The translations under genes were made by a program, and so were the position numbers. Under the pieces are notes generated by a model. It did not search any database. It had not been told where the DNA came from and was given only the letters and a program-made list of their open reading frames with translations. This document shows, piece by piece, positions 35,923 through 44,459 of a stretch of 64,000 nt of DNA. The stretch's first letter is position 1; the number at the start of each line of letters is the position of its first letter. Origin of the DNA: Aliiglaciecola sp. CAU 1673 (GTDB taxonomy: Bacteria; Pseudomonadota; Gammaproteobacteria; Enterobacterales; Alteromonadaceae); assembly GCF_029223185.1 (NCBI RefSeq), contig NZ_JARHUG010000012.1, forward strand, positions 85,022 through 149,021. Direction: 5' to 3'.

Positions 35923-36250
35923 TCGCTTCGCTCTTCTTCATGTTTTGCGCCATATTCAACTGTAGAGTGACGTTTTTATTCTGATCCCGCAGCAATACCT
36001 TATCCGCTTCAACGGACACTATCTCCAGACCGCCGAGTCGATCGCCGCGGCCCAAGGCTTGCTTGCCAACCAGCGCAAAGTGTTTGCCGTTGCGTGTAAT
36101 GATGCCATCCAGTTTCATTGCCGCTTGCGGGATGCCGCCGGATTGCCCCGCAACGCCGACGTCCAGCGGTGGGCGGGTAGGATCCATCTGCTGGCTTTGC
36201 AAGGGCATTGCCATCAAGCCGATTGCCAGAAATACGTATTTTCTTCGCAT
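35912..36250 (-). CDS. mshK: MSHA biogenesis protein MshK (PilP-like)
   Basis: A 112-residue periplasmic protein with a signal peptide (KYVFLAIGLMAMPLQSQQ) followed by DPTRPPLDVG, a motif shared with PilP and GspC-type proteins, and a small beta domain (MKLDGIITRNGKHFALVGKQALGRGDRLGG). It probably links the inner-membrane alignment complex with the secretin. It is separated from mshJ by no bases and overlaps mshL. Confidence 0.85.
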   Translation of the reverse strand: MRRKYVFLAIGLMAMPLQSQQMDPTRPPLDVGVAGQSGGIPQAAMKLDGIITRNGKHFALVGKQALGRGDRLGGLEIVSVEADKVLLRDQNKNVTLQLNMAQNMKKSEANGF

Positions 36251-36907
36251 CTAGACCCCCAAAAATGCCTTGCCGGTGCTTAAGGTGCCGAGCTCCAGGG
36301 TGATACGAGCTTGCGGGTACTCCAAGACTTCATAATCAAATCCTTGCCAGTACAGGCGCCAGCGCAAGGATTCTAATCTTTTCAGGTAGTCACGAATTTG
36401 GAAATACTCACCTTCAAGCACCAGTTTGATGCCATGGCGGTAGACCCCCACTTCCGGCTCTTCTTCACTATTGTCCTCAGCTTCTTGGCCAGTGGGTTGC
36501 AGCAAGACTGGTGCGATGGAGGTGAGCTCTATCACTTTCAGGCTGTCACTTTGTGCCAGGAGTTCTTGCAGCACGGTTTTCATGGCCTGTGCCGGAATCA
36601 ATTCGCTGGTTTGTGATTCCAGTTGCAGATTTAAGTGATTCAACTGCTCAAGTATCTCGGCTTTGCGACGTTGCAGGCCAGCATCGGGATCTTGGGGACG
36701 CAGATTCTGCAATCTTTCAATGGTGGTGGCCAGTTCCGCTTTTTGTGACTGAGTGAGTTGGGTAATTTGCTCCCGTGCCGCAGAGGCAGGCTCAAGTATC
36801 AGCAGATAGCCACCATACAGCACAATAAAAGCGCCGGCGAAAATCACCATCAATTTCTCGCGCAGGGAGAGGGCCACAAGCCTGTCATTTAGTTGTGCGT
36901 AGTTCAC
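36251..36907 (-). CDS. mshJ: MSHA biogenesis protein MshJ (PilO-like)
   Basis: A 218-residue bitopic alignment-complex protein with a short cytoplasmic N-terminus, a membrane helix (about 20-38, KLMVIFAGAFIVLYGGYLLIL), a coiled coil (about 45-105) and a ferredoxin-like periplasmic domain (ending RLYWQGFDYEVLEYPQARITLELGT). This is the PilO/GspM pattern. Its start overlaps the pilN-like gene by four bases. Confidence 0.87.
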   Translation of the reverse strand: MNYAQLNDRLVALSLREKLMVIFAGAFIVLYGGYLLILEPASAAREQITQLTQSQKAELATTIERLQNLRPQDPDAGLQRRKAEILEQLNHLNLQLESQTSELIPAQAMKTVLQELLAQSDSLKVIELTSIAPVLLQPTGQEAEDNSEEEPEVGVYRHGIKLVLEGEYFQIRDYLKRLESLRWRLYWQGFDYEVLEYPQARITLELGTLSTGKAFLGV

Positions 36908-37518
36908 CGTGCTGCCACTCCTTGCTGTTGCCCACCACTGGCTTGCCGGGAGCTTAGCTGGAACATCAGCCTGTCTTGTTCATCGCGCTGCATTTGCACG
37001 GTGGAGAAAGCCATGCCACGGAAATACTCTTCTGCTTTAAGGCCATCGAGCCATTTGGGAATAGAGGTTGAGGCCAGCGTGCCCCCTTGCAGCAACACGC
37101 CATGTTCATCCACTTGGATACGGCTAAGCCAAATATCGGGATGATGTTGGCGGGCCAGTCCTTCCATCAAGGTGCCATAGCCACTACTTTGCTTCGTCTC
37201 CAGCTTGGCAAGCTGTTTTAGCACCTGGGTCTTGCTAATCAACTGCCGGTCCAACTGCAAAACTTCCGCATTCAGAATGGGGTTGGGGGGCTGCCCCTGA
37301 CGGGCGTTCTGTTGATCCAGAGTGTCTTTCATAATGCGTAGCTCACTGGCCACGTTTTCTTGTTCTTCGCTGAGTTGTTGCCACTGTTGATGACCTAGCC
37401 ACCAGAAAAACAGGATGACCAATAGCGCCAGACACCAAAGTCCAATCACCGTGTTCAGGGTGAACAGGGTGAGTTTGGGTTTGAACTCATCGAAGTAAAA
37501 ATTGACGCGTTGTTTCAT
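36904..37518 (-). CDS. PilN-like MSHA alignment protein (MshI2-type)
   Basis: A 204-residue bitopic protein with the PilN hallmark cytoplasmic peptide MKQRVNFYFDEFKPK (PilN proteins use such an INL/VN-type segment to bind PilM), one membrane helix (about 20-42) and a periplasmic coiled coil plus ferredoxin-like domain. It follows the PilM-like mshI with a one-base overlap. The pair mshI + this gene reproduces PilM-PilN, with the partner PilO-like MshJ downstream. Identification is by domain order and position. Confidence 0.8.
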   Translation of the reverse strand: MKQRVNFYFDEFKPKLTLFTLNTVIGLWCLALLVILFFWWLGHQQWQQLSEEQENVASELRIMKDTLDQQNARQGQPPNPILNAEVLQLDRQLISKTQVLKQLAKLETKQSSGYGTLMEGLARQHHPDIWLSRIQVDEHGVLLQGGTLASTSIPKWLDGLKAEEYFRGMAFSTVQMQRDEQDRLMFQLSSRQASGGQQQGVAAR

Positions 37519-38450
37519 CAGGCGGCCTGCCCTTGGCGGATACCGGAAAACGCTGCGCCGAGACTGGTGATGGTGGACGCCGAGAATTCCAGTCCGCTTT
37601 CTCGTTGCACTTCAGAATCGAAAACCTGGCATTCCAACGCCATATTTTGCTGAAGCATCAGTCGCAAATCCTGCTGAAACGGGGTGTCCATGCAGATTAG
37701 GATACGTTTTACCGGTGCCTGGCGAAGTTGTCCTTCGAAGTAGTCCATGGAACGCTGAATTTCCAAACTCAGCGTATCCACCACGCTAGATTGAATTTGC
37801 TCCAACCCATAACTGCTGAGTTGCTCATATCCGCGAAGCCGTCTGGAGAAGAAGAGTTTGCCGTCTTTGATGATACTCAGACAAACCTCTTCACCCGGCT
37901 CCTGAATTAACGTGATTTGGGCCTCTTTGCTCGTATCAAGCAAATCGCACTGGCACAATTCCTCGATGCCGATATGTTGCAGTTCCAAACCAGATTCGTA
38001 GATCCCATAAACAACTTCTTTTACCAATGCTTGCGAGACCGCGACCAGGTTAACCTTATTGGCACCGGCGGATTGCACAGGCAAGTCAAAATAGTCCACC
38101 AACATCTCTTCCTGAGCACCAATCAAGTCATTGACTGTCCAGCGCAAAGCCTGACCTAATTCCTGTTCTGGGACATTAGGTTTTTCCACCAGTAGTAGTT
38201 GATACTTGTTGGTAGAAAAGGCCACCCGACATGGAGTGCCGACCGCTTTGTTGGCTTTGACCCACTCGGCCAGAGAGGCCTGCCAGTTGTCTATAGGGAG
38301 CTTGTGTTGTGCTTTCCATACAGGAACGCCTTTGCGACTGGAAATCAGGGATAAATATAAGGCATGCAGGCCAAATTCTATCCCGACCATCAGGTGAGAA
38401 GAGCGCCCCCGCAATTTGCGTTTTATTAGATCTCGCCAGCCTATGCGCAT
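37518..38450 (-). CDS. mshI: MSHA biogenesis protein MshI (PilM-like)
   Basis: A cytoplasmic, actin-like PilM-type protein of 310 residues and the first gene of the MSHA operon. After a basic start (MRIGWRDLIKRKLRGRSS) comes the phosphate-loop-like strand MVGIEFGLHALYLSLI, a PilM-type RWTVNDLIGAQ segment and a second nucleotide-fold half (LSIIKDGKLFFSRRLRGYEQL). It ends at residue 310, so it lacks the fused membrane part seen in some MshI proteins; that role is carried by the next gene. A 190-390 base region upstream holds the probable operon promoter. Confidence 0.85.
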   Translation of the reverse strand: MRIGWRDLIKRKLRGRSSHLMVGIEFGLHALYLSLISSRKGVPVWKAQHKLPIDNWQASLAEWVKANKAVGTPCRVAFSTNKYQLLLVEKPNVPEQELGQALRWTVNDLIGAQEEMLVDYFDLPVQSAGANKVNLVAVSQALVKEVVYGIYESGLELQHIGIEELCQCDLLDTSKEAQITLIQEPGEEVCLSIIKDGKLFFSRRLRGYEQLSSYGLEQIQSSVVDTLSLEIQRSMDYFEGQLRQAPVKRILICMDTPFQQDLRLMLQQNMALECQVFDSEVQRESGLEFSASTITSLGAAFSGIRQGQAA

Positions 38451-38470
38451 TGGAATCGGTATTCTTTATT

Positions 38471-38476
38471 ATTATA
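38471..38476 (-). promoter_or_regulatory. possible -10 element of the MSHA operon promoter
   Basis: TATAAT on the minus strand at 38476-38471, 20 bases before the mshI ATG. No good -35 hexamer is seen at 16-18 bases spacing, so this is a weak prediction. The surrounding 314-base gap (38451-38764) between mshI and the response regulator gene on the same strand shows no credible gene; it holds the mshI promoter region and the end of the regulator unit. Confidence 0.3.
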
Positions 38477-38764
38477 AAGGCATTACAGCAGACATTGGCC
38501 TTTAAGGCTAGTGTGACAGGGCCTGAGCCAACCTCTCAAAAAAGATTGGTAGTGCATGCAGCCATCAGTTTTTAAAAATGGTAATCCTGCACGACTAATG
38601 TTGTGGGGTTACAGAGCAGTTTCCAGCGGGTGTCTTGCCAACTTAGCAACAATTTTGGCATGGCAAAGGCGGCCTGTGTATTTCTTTGCAAGGGAGATGT
38701 TCTGCGAATAAAAAGCCAGTTAAAAAGTTTCTCAAAGCCAATAATCAGAGCCGAATTTACAGTT

Positions 38765-39877
38765 TCACTGCAGTGACTTTTCCATTGATGTGACTAATTT
38801 CTCCAACTGCCCTTTCATTTGGTGCACGTACCCTGTTAACGCATTCATTTCGCTGCGACTTTCTTTCATTAGGCTGACAAAGAATTTTTCCTGCTCTTCA
38901 GAAAGATCTAAAAAATGAAAGCCACGCTCTATCTCAGCAAAAAGGGTGGCTGCATGATCGGCCGATTGCCTGGCATCGGCTTCAGAAACATTTAGTTTCG
39001 CTACCAGTTCTTGACTGACCTGACGCACAACCTTAAGTGTCTCATCCAAAGCCTTACGGCGTCTAAGATCCTGTACTTTCATTTCCAAGCCTTCGCAGAT
39101 AATGCATAGCAGGTCTTTGAGTCGGCCGCATTCAGTCTCATCTTTTGGCATGTTTTTAATCAGCATCGATACATGCTTGTAATTAAAAAGAAAACGATGA
39201 CCAAATTGGTAGATTCTTCCAGCGCCTTTAAGTAGGTCAAAAACCTCCTCTTCGATAGGACTTGAAGCGCATTCAGCGCCACTGAGGGTAGTGGCGGCGC
39301 CATCATCGCTGCGGATTTGCAAGCTGCTAATCAGGTTCATACCTTCGATGGTTTCAAAATAGACTTTGGCTAGTTCAGACAAATTGGTACTGTTTTGCAC
39401 TCTCCTGAAAAACTCAATTAAAGCGCCATAACTGGCAGCCTCTGCCATGGACTGAAAGGCCATTTCTCTGGTCAGGTTGGCTGCTTCGGATAAGTTGCGT
39501 TGTTGTTCCAAAAAGGAGATTAATTTGCGAACCTTGGCGGATAAGACAGTTAACTCAAAGGGTTTGGCAATAAAGTCATCGGCGCCAGCCTGATAGGCTT
39601 TAAGCACCTCTTCACTGGTGTCGTGGCCAGAAACGAAGATCACCGAAAAACTGCTGTCAGGATGGGACTCCTTTAAGTGTCTGCAGATGTCATGGCCATT
39701 TGTATCTGGTAACCCTATGTCCAGTAACACGATATCAGGTTGTTCTTGTGCAAATTTCCGTATGGCTTCACTACCGCTACAGGCAGAAAATACATGATAG
39801 TTTTCAGAGAATACGTCGCTGAGGGTTTCGTTATGATCTTGATCGTCATCGACCAGTAAAATTTTCATGTCTGTCAT
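38765..39877 (-). CDS. response regulator with an unassigned C-terminal domain
   Basis: A 370-residue regulator. Residues 1-120 are a receiver: DDD at 10-12, phospho-acceptor D53 in IVLLDIGLPDTNG, and K105 in DDFIAKPFEL. The remaining 250 residues contain a helical linker (LEQQRNLSEAANLTREMAFQSM), a GAF-sized alpha/beta region (about 160-260) and a C-terminal coiled coil (about 290-370); there is no HTH, GGDEF, EAL or phosphatase motif. The output function is unknown. ATG 39877 follows AAGGAAG at a normal distance. It lies 75 bases downstream of the hybrid kinase and is the probable partner. Confidence 0.82.
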   Translation of the reverse strand: MTDMKILLVDDDQDHNETLSDVFSENYHVFSACSGSEAIRKFAQEQPDIVLLDIGLPDTNGHDICRHLKESHPDSSFSVIFVSGHDTSEEVLKAYQAGADDFIAKPFELTVLSAKVRKLISFLEQQRNLSEAANLTREMAFQSMAEAASYGALIEFFRRVQNSTNLSELAKVYFETIEGMNLISSLQIRSDDGAATTLSGAECASSPIEEEVFDLLKGAGRIYQFGHRFLFNYKHVSMLIKNMPKDETECGRLKDLLCIICEGLEMKVQDLRRRKALDETLKVVRQVSQELVAKLNVSEADARQSADHAATLFAEIERGFHFLDLSEEQEKFFVSLMKESRSEMNALTGYVHQMKGQLEKLVTSMEKSLQ

Positions 39878-39952
39878 AAAACACTTCCTTTTAAAACGTT
39901 GTAATGTCTTCAATCAAAGACATCAGCTATTCGTTTACTTGCGGTCGGATAG

Positions 39953-41920
39953 TTATGTATTCAGTTTATCCATTTGGCTGACAAACCTGGCCAATTCAAA
40001 TGCGCTGAAGGGTTTATCTAGCACCATTTTTTCCTTAACGTCTTTGGGCCAATCTTTGAGTAGTTGTTCAGAGTAGCCGGTCATCAACCCAAACTTGATA
40101 GCCCTGTTTTTACTTTTCAAAAGCTCATACAGTTGTAATCCGCTCATGGCATTGGGGATGTTAATGTCGGAAAGAACATGGTTGATAGCCGGGTCACAAT
40201 CCAGGATGTTTTCCACGTACTCAGAGCTATTTGATGTAATTACTTGGTAGTTTAGTGATCTCAATGTGTCTGCGGTGCTTGCCAAAACATCCAGATTATC
40301 TTCGATGACCAGTATCTTCTCTTCACCTTCGCTTTTAAACAGGCTGATATCTGACACTTTGCTGGATTGGCTTTCATCGCTGCATATAAGCTGTTTGTGA
40401 TCGGCTTCCGGTAAAAAAATGGACATGCACGTGCCATCGCCTGGGCCGGATTTTACCGCCACTAATCCATTACTGCGGTTGACAAAAGCGTACACCATAC
40501 TTAGCCCGAGCCCGGTGCCTTTATCTTTTTTCTTGGTGGTGTAAAAAGGATGGAAGATGGAGTGGAGTTTGTCCTTGGGAATGCCACAACCTGTATCGGT
40601 TATGTCCAACCTAATGTATCTGCCGATTGTGTCTCTGTTACCGGGTAAGTAAAAAGACTCTTCGTTGGATAGTGGTGTGGGCGGAAAGACTTTAACAATG
40701 ATTTGGCCTGTGTCAGAAATGGCATCTCTGGCATTGATCACCAAGTTGGTAATGCAATCTTCAAAGTCATCCTGGTCGATAAAAATTGGTAACGTTAGAG
40801 GTGGGGTGATAATCCGAAAGGCAATCCTGTCAGGAAGTAGCCGATGAAGAATGTCATGCATCCCATTTGTCAGTGCCACCGCATCGACGACCCGCGCATG
40901 CTGCATATTCTTTCGGGAAAACTGCAAGAACTTACGCGTTAAGCGTTTCGCTTTATCAACACTTCTGTTACATCGTTCTAAGCGAGTCACTTGTGCCTCT
41001 GACAAGTTTGCCTGTCCAAGTAAGTCAAGATTGACCGACAGCACCCCAAGCATATTGTTGAAGTCATGGGCAATGCCCCCTGCCAATTGGCCAAGAGATT
41101 CCATGCGATAGGAACGCTGCACCGCTTCTTGTTGTTTGTTCCATACAGAGAGATCCTGGACGGTGGCAAGAAACCGCGCCCCTCCCATGATGGCGCTGTT
41201 AGTGTCCTTTGTTAATTCCGCTACCCTAAGGAAGATAGGGAAGGTTTCGCCATCTTTGCGTTTGGCGACAAGTTCCCTGTTTTTGCCTATCACTTTTGAT
41301 TCGCTGGTTTCCAGAAATCGATGGATATATTCGTCGTGCTCGCTGGCATAGGGTTCAGGCATCAGTATTCTGACATTACGACCAATCACTTCGCTGGCCG
41401 AGTACTGGAACATCTGTTCGGCGGCGGGATTAAACCTGCCAATTTTGCCTTCTTCATTAATCGTAATTACAGCCTCTGCCACATGTGACAAGAAAATGTC
41501 CAAGCTGTGCTGACTTTGTCGCGAAAAGTTCTCCGCTGTTACGCGTTCTGAAATATCCTGAATAACTACCAGCGTTTGTTCAACTTGGGCATCTATGCTG
41601 CATGACAAAAAACGTCGCTGATAGCGAGGGTTAACAAAGCTGATATTGATGTGGGTGAGTTGTGTGCCCTCATATTCATATAGGGCAGAACGTAATTCTT
41701 GTTGGTACTTTTTAGGAAATGCAGCGGCAAATTCCTCTTTAGAAAAACCGCCCTCTCGGCGCGGGATCTCGAAGAAGTCATAGATATATTGACTTCCTTG
41801 GCAAAAATTATCGCTGTTAAACTCAATGGTGAGCATTTTTGCCATCTTTTGTAATTGCAAAAGCTTACTTTTTTCGTGAAGTAATTGCTTTGCCAAAGAC
41901 TCCTCTTCGTCATATGCCAT
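39953..41920 (-). CDS. cytoplasmic PAS hybrid sensor histidine kinase
   Basis: A 655-residue soluble kinase with no membrane segment. It has a degenerate N-terminal PAS (about 25-130), a second PAS (about 135-260) of FixL type (RNVRILMPEPYASEHDEYIHRFL...RKDGETFPIFLRVAEL), His285 in GGIAHDFNNMLGVLS, an ATPase domain (N392/N396, DTGCGIP 442-448, TGLGLSM near 470) and a C-terminal receiver with D585 in HVLSDINIP. At the site of the FixL proximal heme histidine this protein has Lys209, so heme binding is unlikely. It pairs with the response regulator downstream and lies between ssb and the MSHA operon. Confidence 0.9.
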   Translation of the reverse strand: MAYDEEESLAKQLLHEKSKLLQLQKMAKMLTIEFNSDNFCQGSQYIYDFFEIPRREGGFSKEEFAAAFPKKYQQELRSALYEYEGTQLTHINISFVNPRYQRRFLSCSIDAQVEQTLVVIQDISERVTAENFSRQSQHSLDIFLSHVAEAVITINEEGKIGRFNPAAEQMFQYSASEVIGRNVRILMPEPYASEHDEYIHRFLETSESKVIGKNRELVAKRKDGETFPIFLRVAELTKDTNSAIMGGARFLATVQDLSVWNKQQEAVQRSYRMESLGQLAGGIAHDFNNMLGVLSVNLDLLGQANLSEAQVTRLERCNRSVDKAKRLTRKFLQFSRKNMQHARVVDAVALTNGMHDILHRLLPDRIAFRIITPPLTLPIFIDQDDFEDCITNLVINARDAISDTGQIIVKVFPPTPLSNEESFYLPGNRDTIGRYIRLDITDTGCGIPKDKLHSIFHPFYTTKKKDKGTGLGLSMVYAFVNRSNGLVAVKSGPGDGTCMSIFLPEADHKQLICSDESQSSKVSDISLFKSEGEEKILVIEDNLDVLASTADTLRSLNYQVITSNSSEYVENILDCDPAINHVLSDINIPNAMSGLQLYELLKSKNRAIKFGLMTGYSEQLLKDWPKDVKEKMVLDKPFSAFELARFVSQMDKLNT

Positions 41921-42283
41921 GCTAATAGCCCAAGGTGTCGGCCTTCACTTTGTGAGACCTACTCTGTAGCCACGAGCCTTGATTGTGCAATTGTGGGTTC
42001 AAAAGAAATGAGAGTATGGAGAGTAGATAACAATCTTTCATGATTGAAGCCTCAGTGAATGAGTCAGGACACTGATACCTTCAACAACACAATGCAGGCG
42101 AACACCGGTGAAGAGAAGAAAAAGCATGAGTAATCAGCATATTTGGACAAAGAAACCTGGCCCTTTGATTTAAGGCGCAATGTTGCAATGGCTAAAAGTT
42201 AGCGTAGAAGCATTTGAGCAAATATAAAAATCGAAATGGACTGGCTGAGCTTTTTCTACAGGCACAGCCTATCTGGCAGATAT
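41921..42283. other. non-coding gap upstream of the hybrid kinase
   Basis: A 363-base stretch between the kinase start and the ssb terminator. No credible open frame, tRNA or strong hairpin was seen. It is AT-rich compared with its neighbours and should contain the kinase promoter, but no clear -35/-10 pair could be assigned by eye. Confidence 0.5.
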
Positions 42284-42311
42284 AAAAAACCCTGCCGGAG
42301 CAGGGTTTTTT
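42284..42311. terminator. bidirectional intrinsic terminator after ssb
   Basis: CCCTGC (42290-42295) and GCAGGG (42300-42305) form a 6-bp GC-rich stem with a four-base loop. A-run 42284-42289 and T-run 42306-42311 flank it and extend the stem, so it works on either strand. It lies 13 bases after the ssb stop. Confidence 0.85.
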
Positions 42312-42323
42312 GGAGCGTATTGT

Positions 42324-42890
42324 TTAGAACGGAATATCGTCGTCGAAGTCAAAGTCCGGCTCAGGACTGGGCTGAGGCCTGGATTGATTCTGCGGCGGAC
42401 GATTGCCGCCTTGATTGCCCTGATTACCACCTTGATTAGGATGTTGCTGGTAAGACGGGGCGCTCTGTGAATATTGCGGCTGTTGCTGAGGCGCTTGATT
42501 GTATTGGTTGTCGCCTTGGCTGCGGCTGCCACCGCCACCACTGTTGCCACCCAGCATCTGCATAACACCGGTAAAGGGATCGAGCACGATTTCGGTAGTG
42601 TATTTATCCTGGCCTTGCTGGTCCTGCCATTTGCGGGTCTGCAATTTACCCTCAATATACACTTGGCTACCTTTGCGCAGGTATTCACCAGCGATTTCAG
42701 CCAGCTTGCCGAACATCACTACACGGTGCCATTCCGTCTTTTCCTGGATCTGACCGCTTTGGTCTTTCCAGCTCTCAGAGGTCGCCAGGGACAGGTTGGC
42801 CACGGCTTTGCCGTTGGCGGTGTACCTGACATCAGGGTCCTGACCGAGGTTACCCACCAGGATTACTTTATTTATGCCTTTGCTTGCCAT
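42324..42890 (-). CDS. ssb: single-stranded DNA-binding protein Ssb
   Basis: Coats single-stranded DNA in replication, recombination and repair. The 188-residue protein has the OB-fold (about 1-112: [52 protein letters not shown]), a Gln/Asn/Gly/Pro-rich linker and the acidic C-terminal tail FDFDDDIPF that recruits partner proteins. It sits in the usual position next to uvrA, but a YajR-like transporter gene intervenes. No LexA box was seen upstream. Confidence 0.97.
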   Translation of the reverse strand: MASKGINKVILVGNLGQDPDVRYTANGKAVANLSLATSESWKDQSGQIQEKTEWHRVVMFGKLAEIAGEYLRKGSQVYIEGKLQTRKWQDQQGQDKYTTEIVLDPFTGVMQMLGGNSGGGGSRSQGDNQYNQAPQQQPQYSQSAPSYQQHPNQGGNQGNQGGNRPPQNQSRPQPSPEPDFDFDDDIPF

Positions 42891-42925
42891 ACTCGCTCCT
42901 AAATCTTCTGTGGCCCAACGCCGGT

Positions 42926-44287
42926 TTATGCTTGCGGGGGGAGGCCGGAATTTACCACCTGCCTGGCTTGCCGCAGGTTGAACTGACGACTGTCTACCTT
43001 GAGGTAGATGGCCAATTCCTCAGGTACCAAGGTAATGTCTTTGACACCTGCCATGCGCCGTAATTCCTGCACAATCTGTTCGATGGGTCCGTTGGCCGGA
43101 TTAACCGCTAGTGTATAACGTTTTAAATGGCCAGCGCCACCAGCCATATCGCCCAATAAGAAAAGCCAAATCAGGCTCAGCAGCGCCGCCGCCGGGAATA
43201 GCCAGGCATTGCCCAGATACTGCCCAATGACGCCCGCCAGGCTTCCACCTAAGAAGGCACCAAAAAATTGAAAACTGGCGTAGGCGCCCATGGCCGAGCC
43301 CTTCTTGCCAGCTGGGGCCAGACTGGATACCAGCGCCGGCAGGTTGGCTTCGAGATAGTTAAAGCCGGTAAAAAACAGCCAGCACATCAGCAATAACAGC
43401 CACTGATTGCTGACTAATGCCAGGCCGGCAAAAGCCAGCGTCAGCAGCAATATGGATAGCTTCAGCGCCTTACTTGCACCAAGGCGTTTGGAGAGACGCA
43501 TCAGCATTGCCATGGCCAGCACCGAAAGCAGTAAGACGGGCAGATAAATCTGCCAATGACTGTCCAATGGCCAGCCTTGGGCGACCAGCAGTTTAGGAAA
43601 TTGCATAAACAACAGCGTAATCAGCAAGTGCAGAACCAATACACTGAAATTGAGTTTTCGCAGCTTTGGCTCCATCAATAAAGCGCCCAGGTCCTTGAGC
43701 CGGGGCAGGGTATCACCACTGGGCGCCAGATTTTGTGCCTTGGGTACCACAAAAATCACTAAAGGAATACAGGCCAGGGCCAGCAGGCTGGTGGCCCAGA
43801 AAATGCCGCTTAAGCCATAGTCCTCTGATAATAAGGGACCAAGCAGTAGTGACAAATAAAATGAAAAGCCGATGGATACGCCGATTACTGCCATCACCTT
43901 GGGGCGTTGACTGTCACGGCTAACGTCGCCAGCAAGCGCCATCACCGCTCCGGCAATGGCGCCGGCTCCCTGTAAAATACGCCCGATAACTACCCACATC
44001 AGGCTATCTGCCATAGCTGCCACCAAACTACCGAAGGCAAACATCACCAGTCCCGCCACAATGACCGGTTTGCGACCGATGCGGTCGGAGAGCATGCCCA
44101 TTGGAATTTGTAATACGGCTTGGGTTAAACCATAGCCACCAATAGCCAGCCCCAGTAGCAGCGGCGAATAGTCGGCATACTCAAGCGCCAGTAATGCCAA
44201 TACAGGCATGACCATAAACAGGCCGAGCATTCTCAGCACATAAACAAAAGCCAACGAGGTGGCGGCGCGAAGTTCGGTGTGGTTCAA
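42926..44287 (-). CDS. MFS transporter with C-terminal YAM domain (YajR-like)
   Basis: A 453-residue major-facilitator protein. Twelve membrane segments occupy about 1-385, with the MFS motif A signature [13 protein letters not shown] after TM2 and [14 protein letters not shown] in TM2. The C-terminal 65 residues ([42 protein letters not shown]) form a small ferredoxin-like domain as in E. coli YajR. Length matches YajR (454 aa). Substrate is unknown; drug or metabolite export is an inference. It is 35 bases upstream of ssb on the same strand and divergent from uvrA. Confidence 0.88.
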   Translation of the reverse strand: MNHTELRAATSLAFVYVLRMLGLFMVMPVLALLALEYADYSPLLLGLAIGGYGLTQAVLQIPMGMLSDRIGRKPVIVAGLVMFAFGSLVAAMADSLMWVVIGRILQGAGAIAGAVMALAGDVSRDSQRPKVMAVIGVSIGFSFYLSLLLGPLLSEDYGLSGIFWATSLLALACIPLVIFVVPKAQNLAPSGDTLPRLKDLGALLMEPKLRKLNFSVLVLHLLITLLFMQFPKLLVAQGWPLDSHWQIYLPVLLLSVLAMAMLMRLSKRLGASKALKLSILLLTLAFAGLALVSNQWLLLLMCWLFFTGFNYLEANLPALVSSLAPAGKKGSAMGAYASFQFFGAFLGGSLAGVIGQYLGNAWLFPAAALLSLIWLFLLGDMAGGAGHLKRYTLAVNPANGPIEQIVQELRRMAGVKDITLVPEELAIYLKVDSRQFNLRQARQVVNSGLPPQA

Positions 44288-44459
44288 CTCAAAATGGGGC
44301 TCGAATCAATCAGGGCGCGAAGTTTAGCATGAGGGGGAGGGGGGTGAAAGCTTACATCCCAAAGCCCTGAAGTAGATGATCCAAAGGGAAATTTCATTCG
44401 TTTTGCCGCAGCCGATTATGCAATACTAGGGGTTTTCATATGCACCGGGATAACAACAC

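Noticed and set aside
44288..44459. LexA box expected before uvrA
   Set aside because: No CTGT-N8-ACAG with acceptable mismatch was found on reading the whole gap, so none is annotated.
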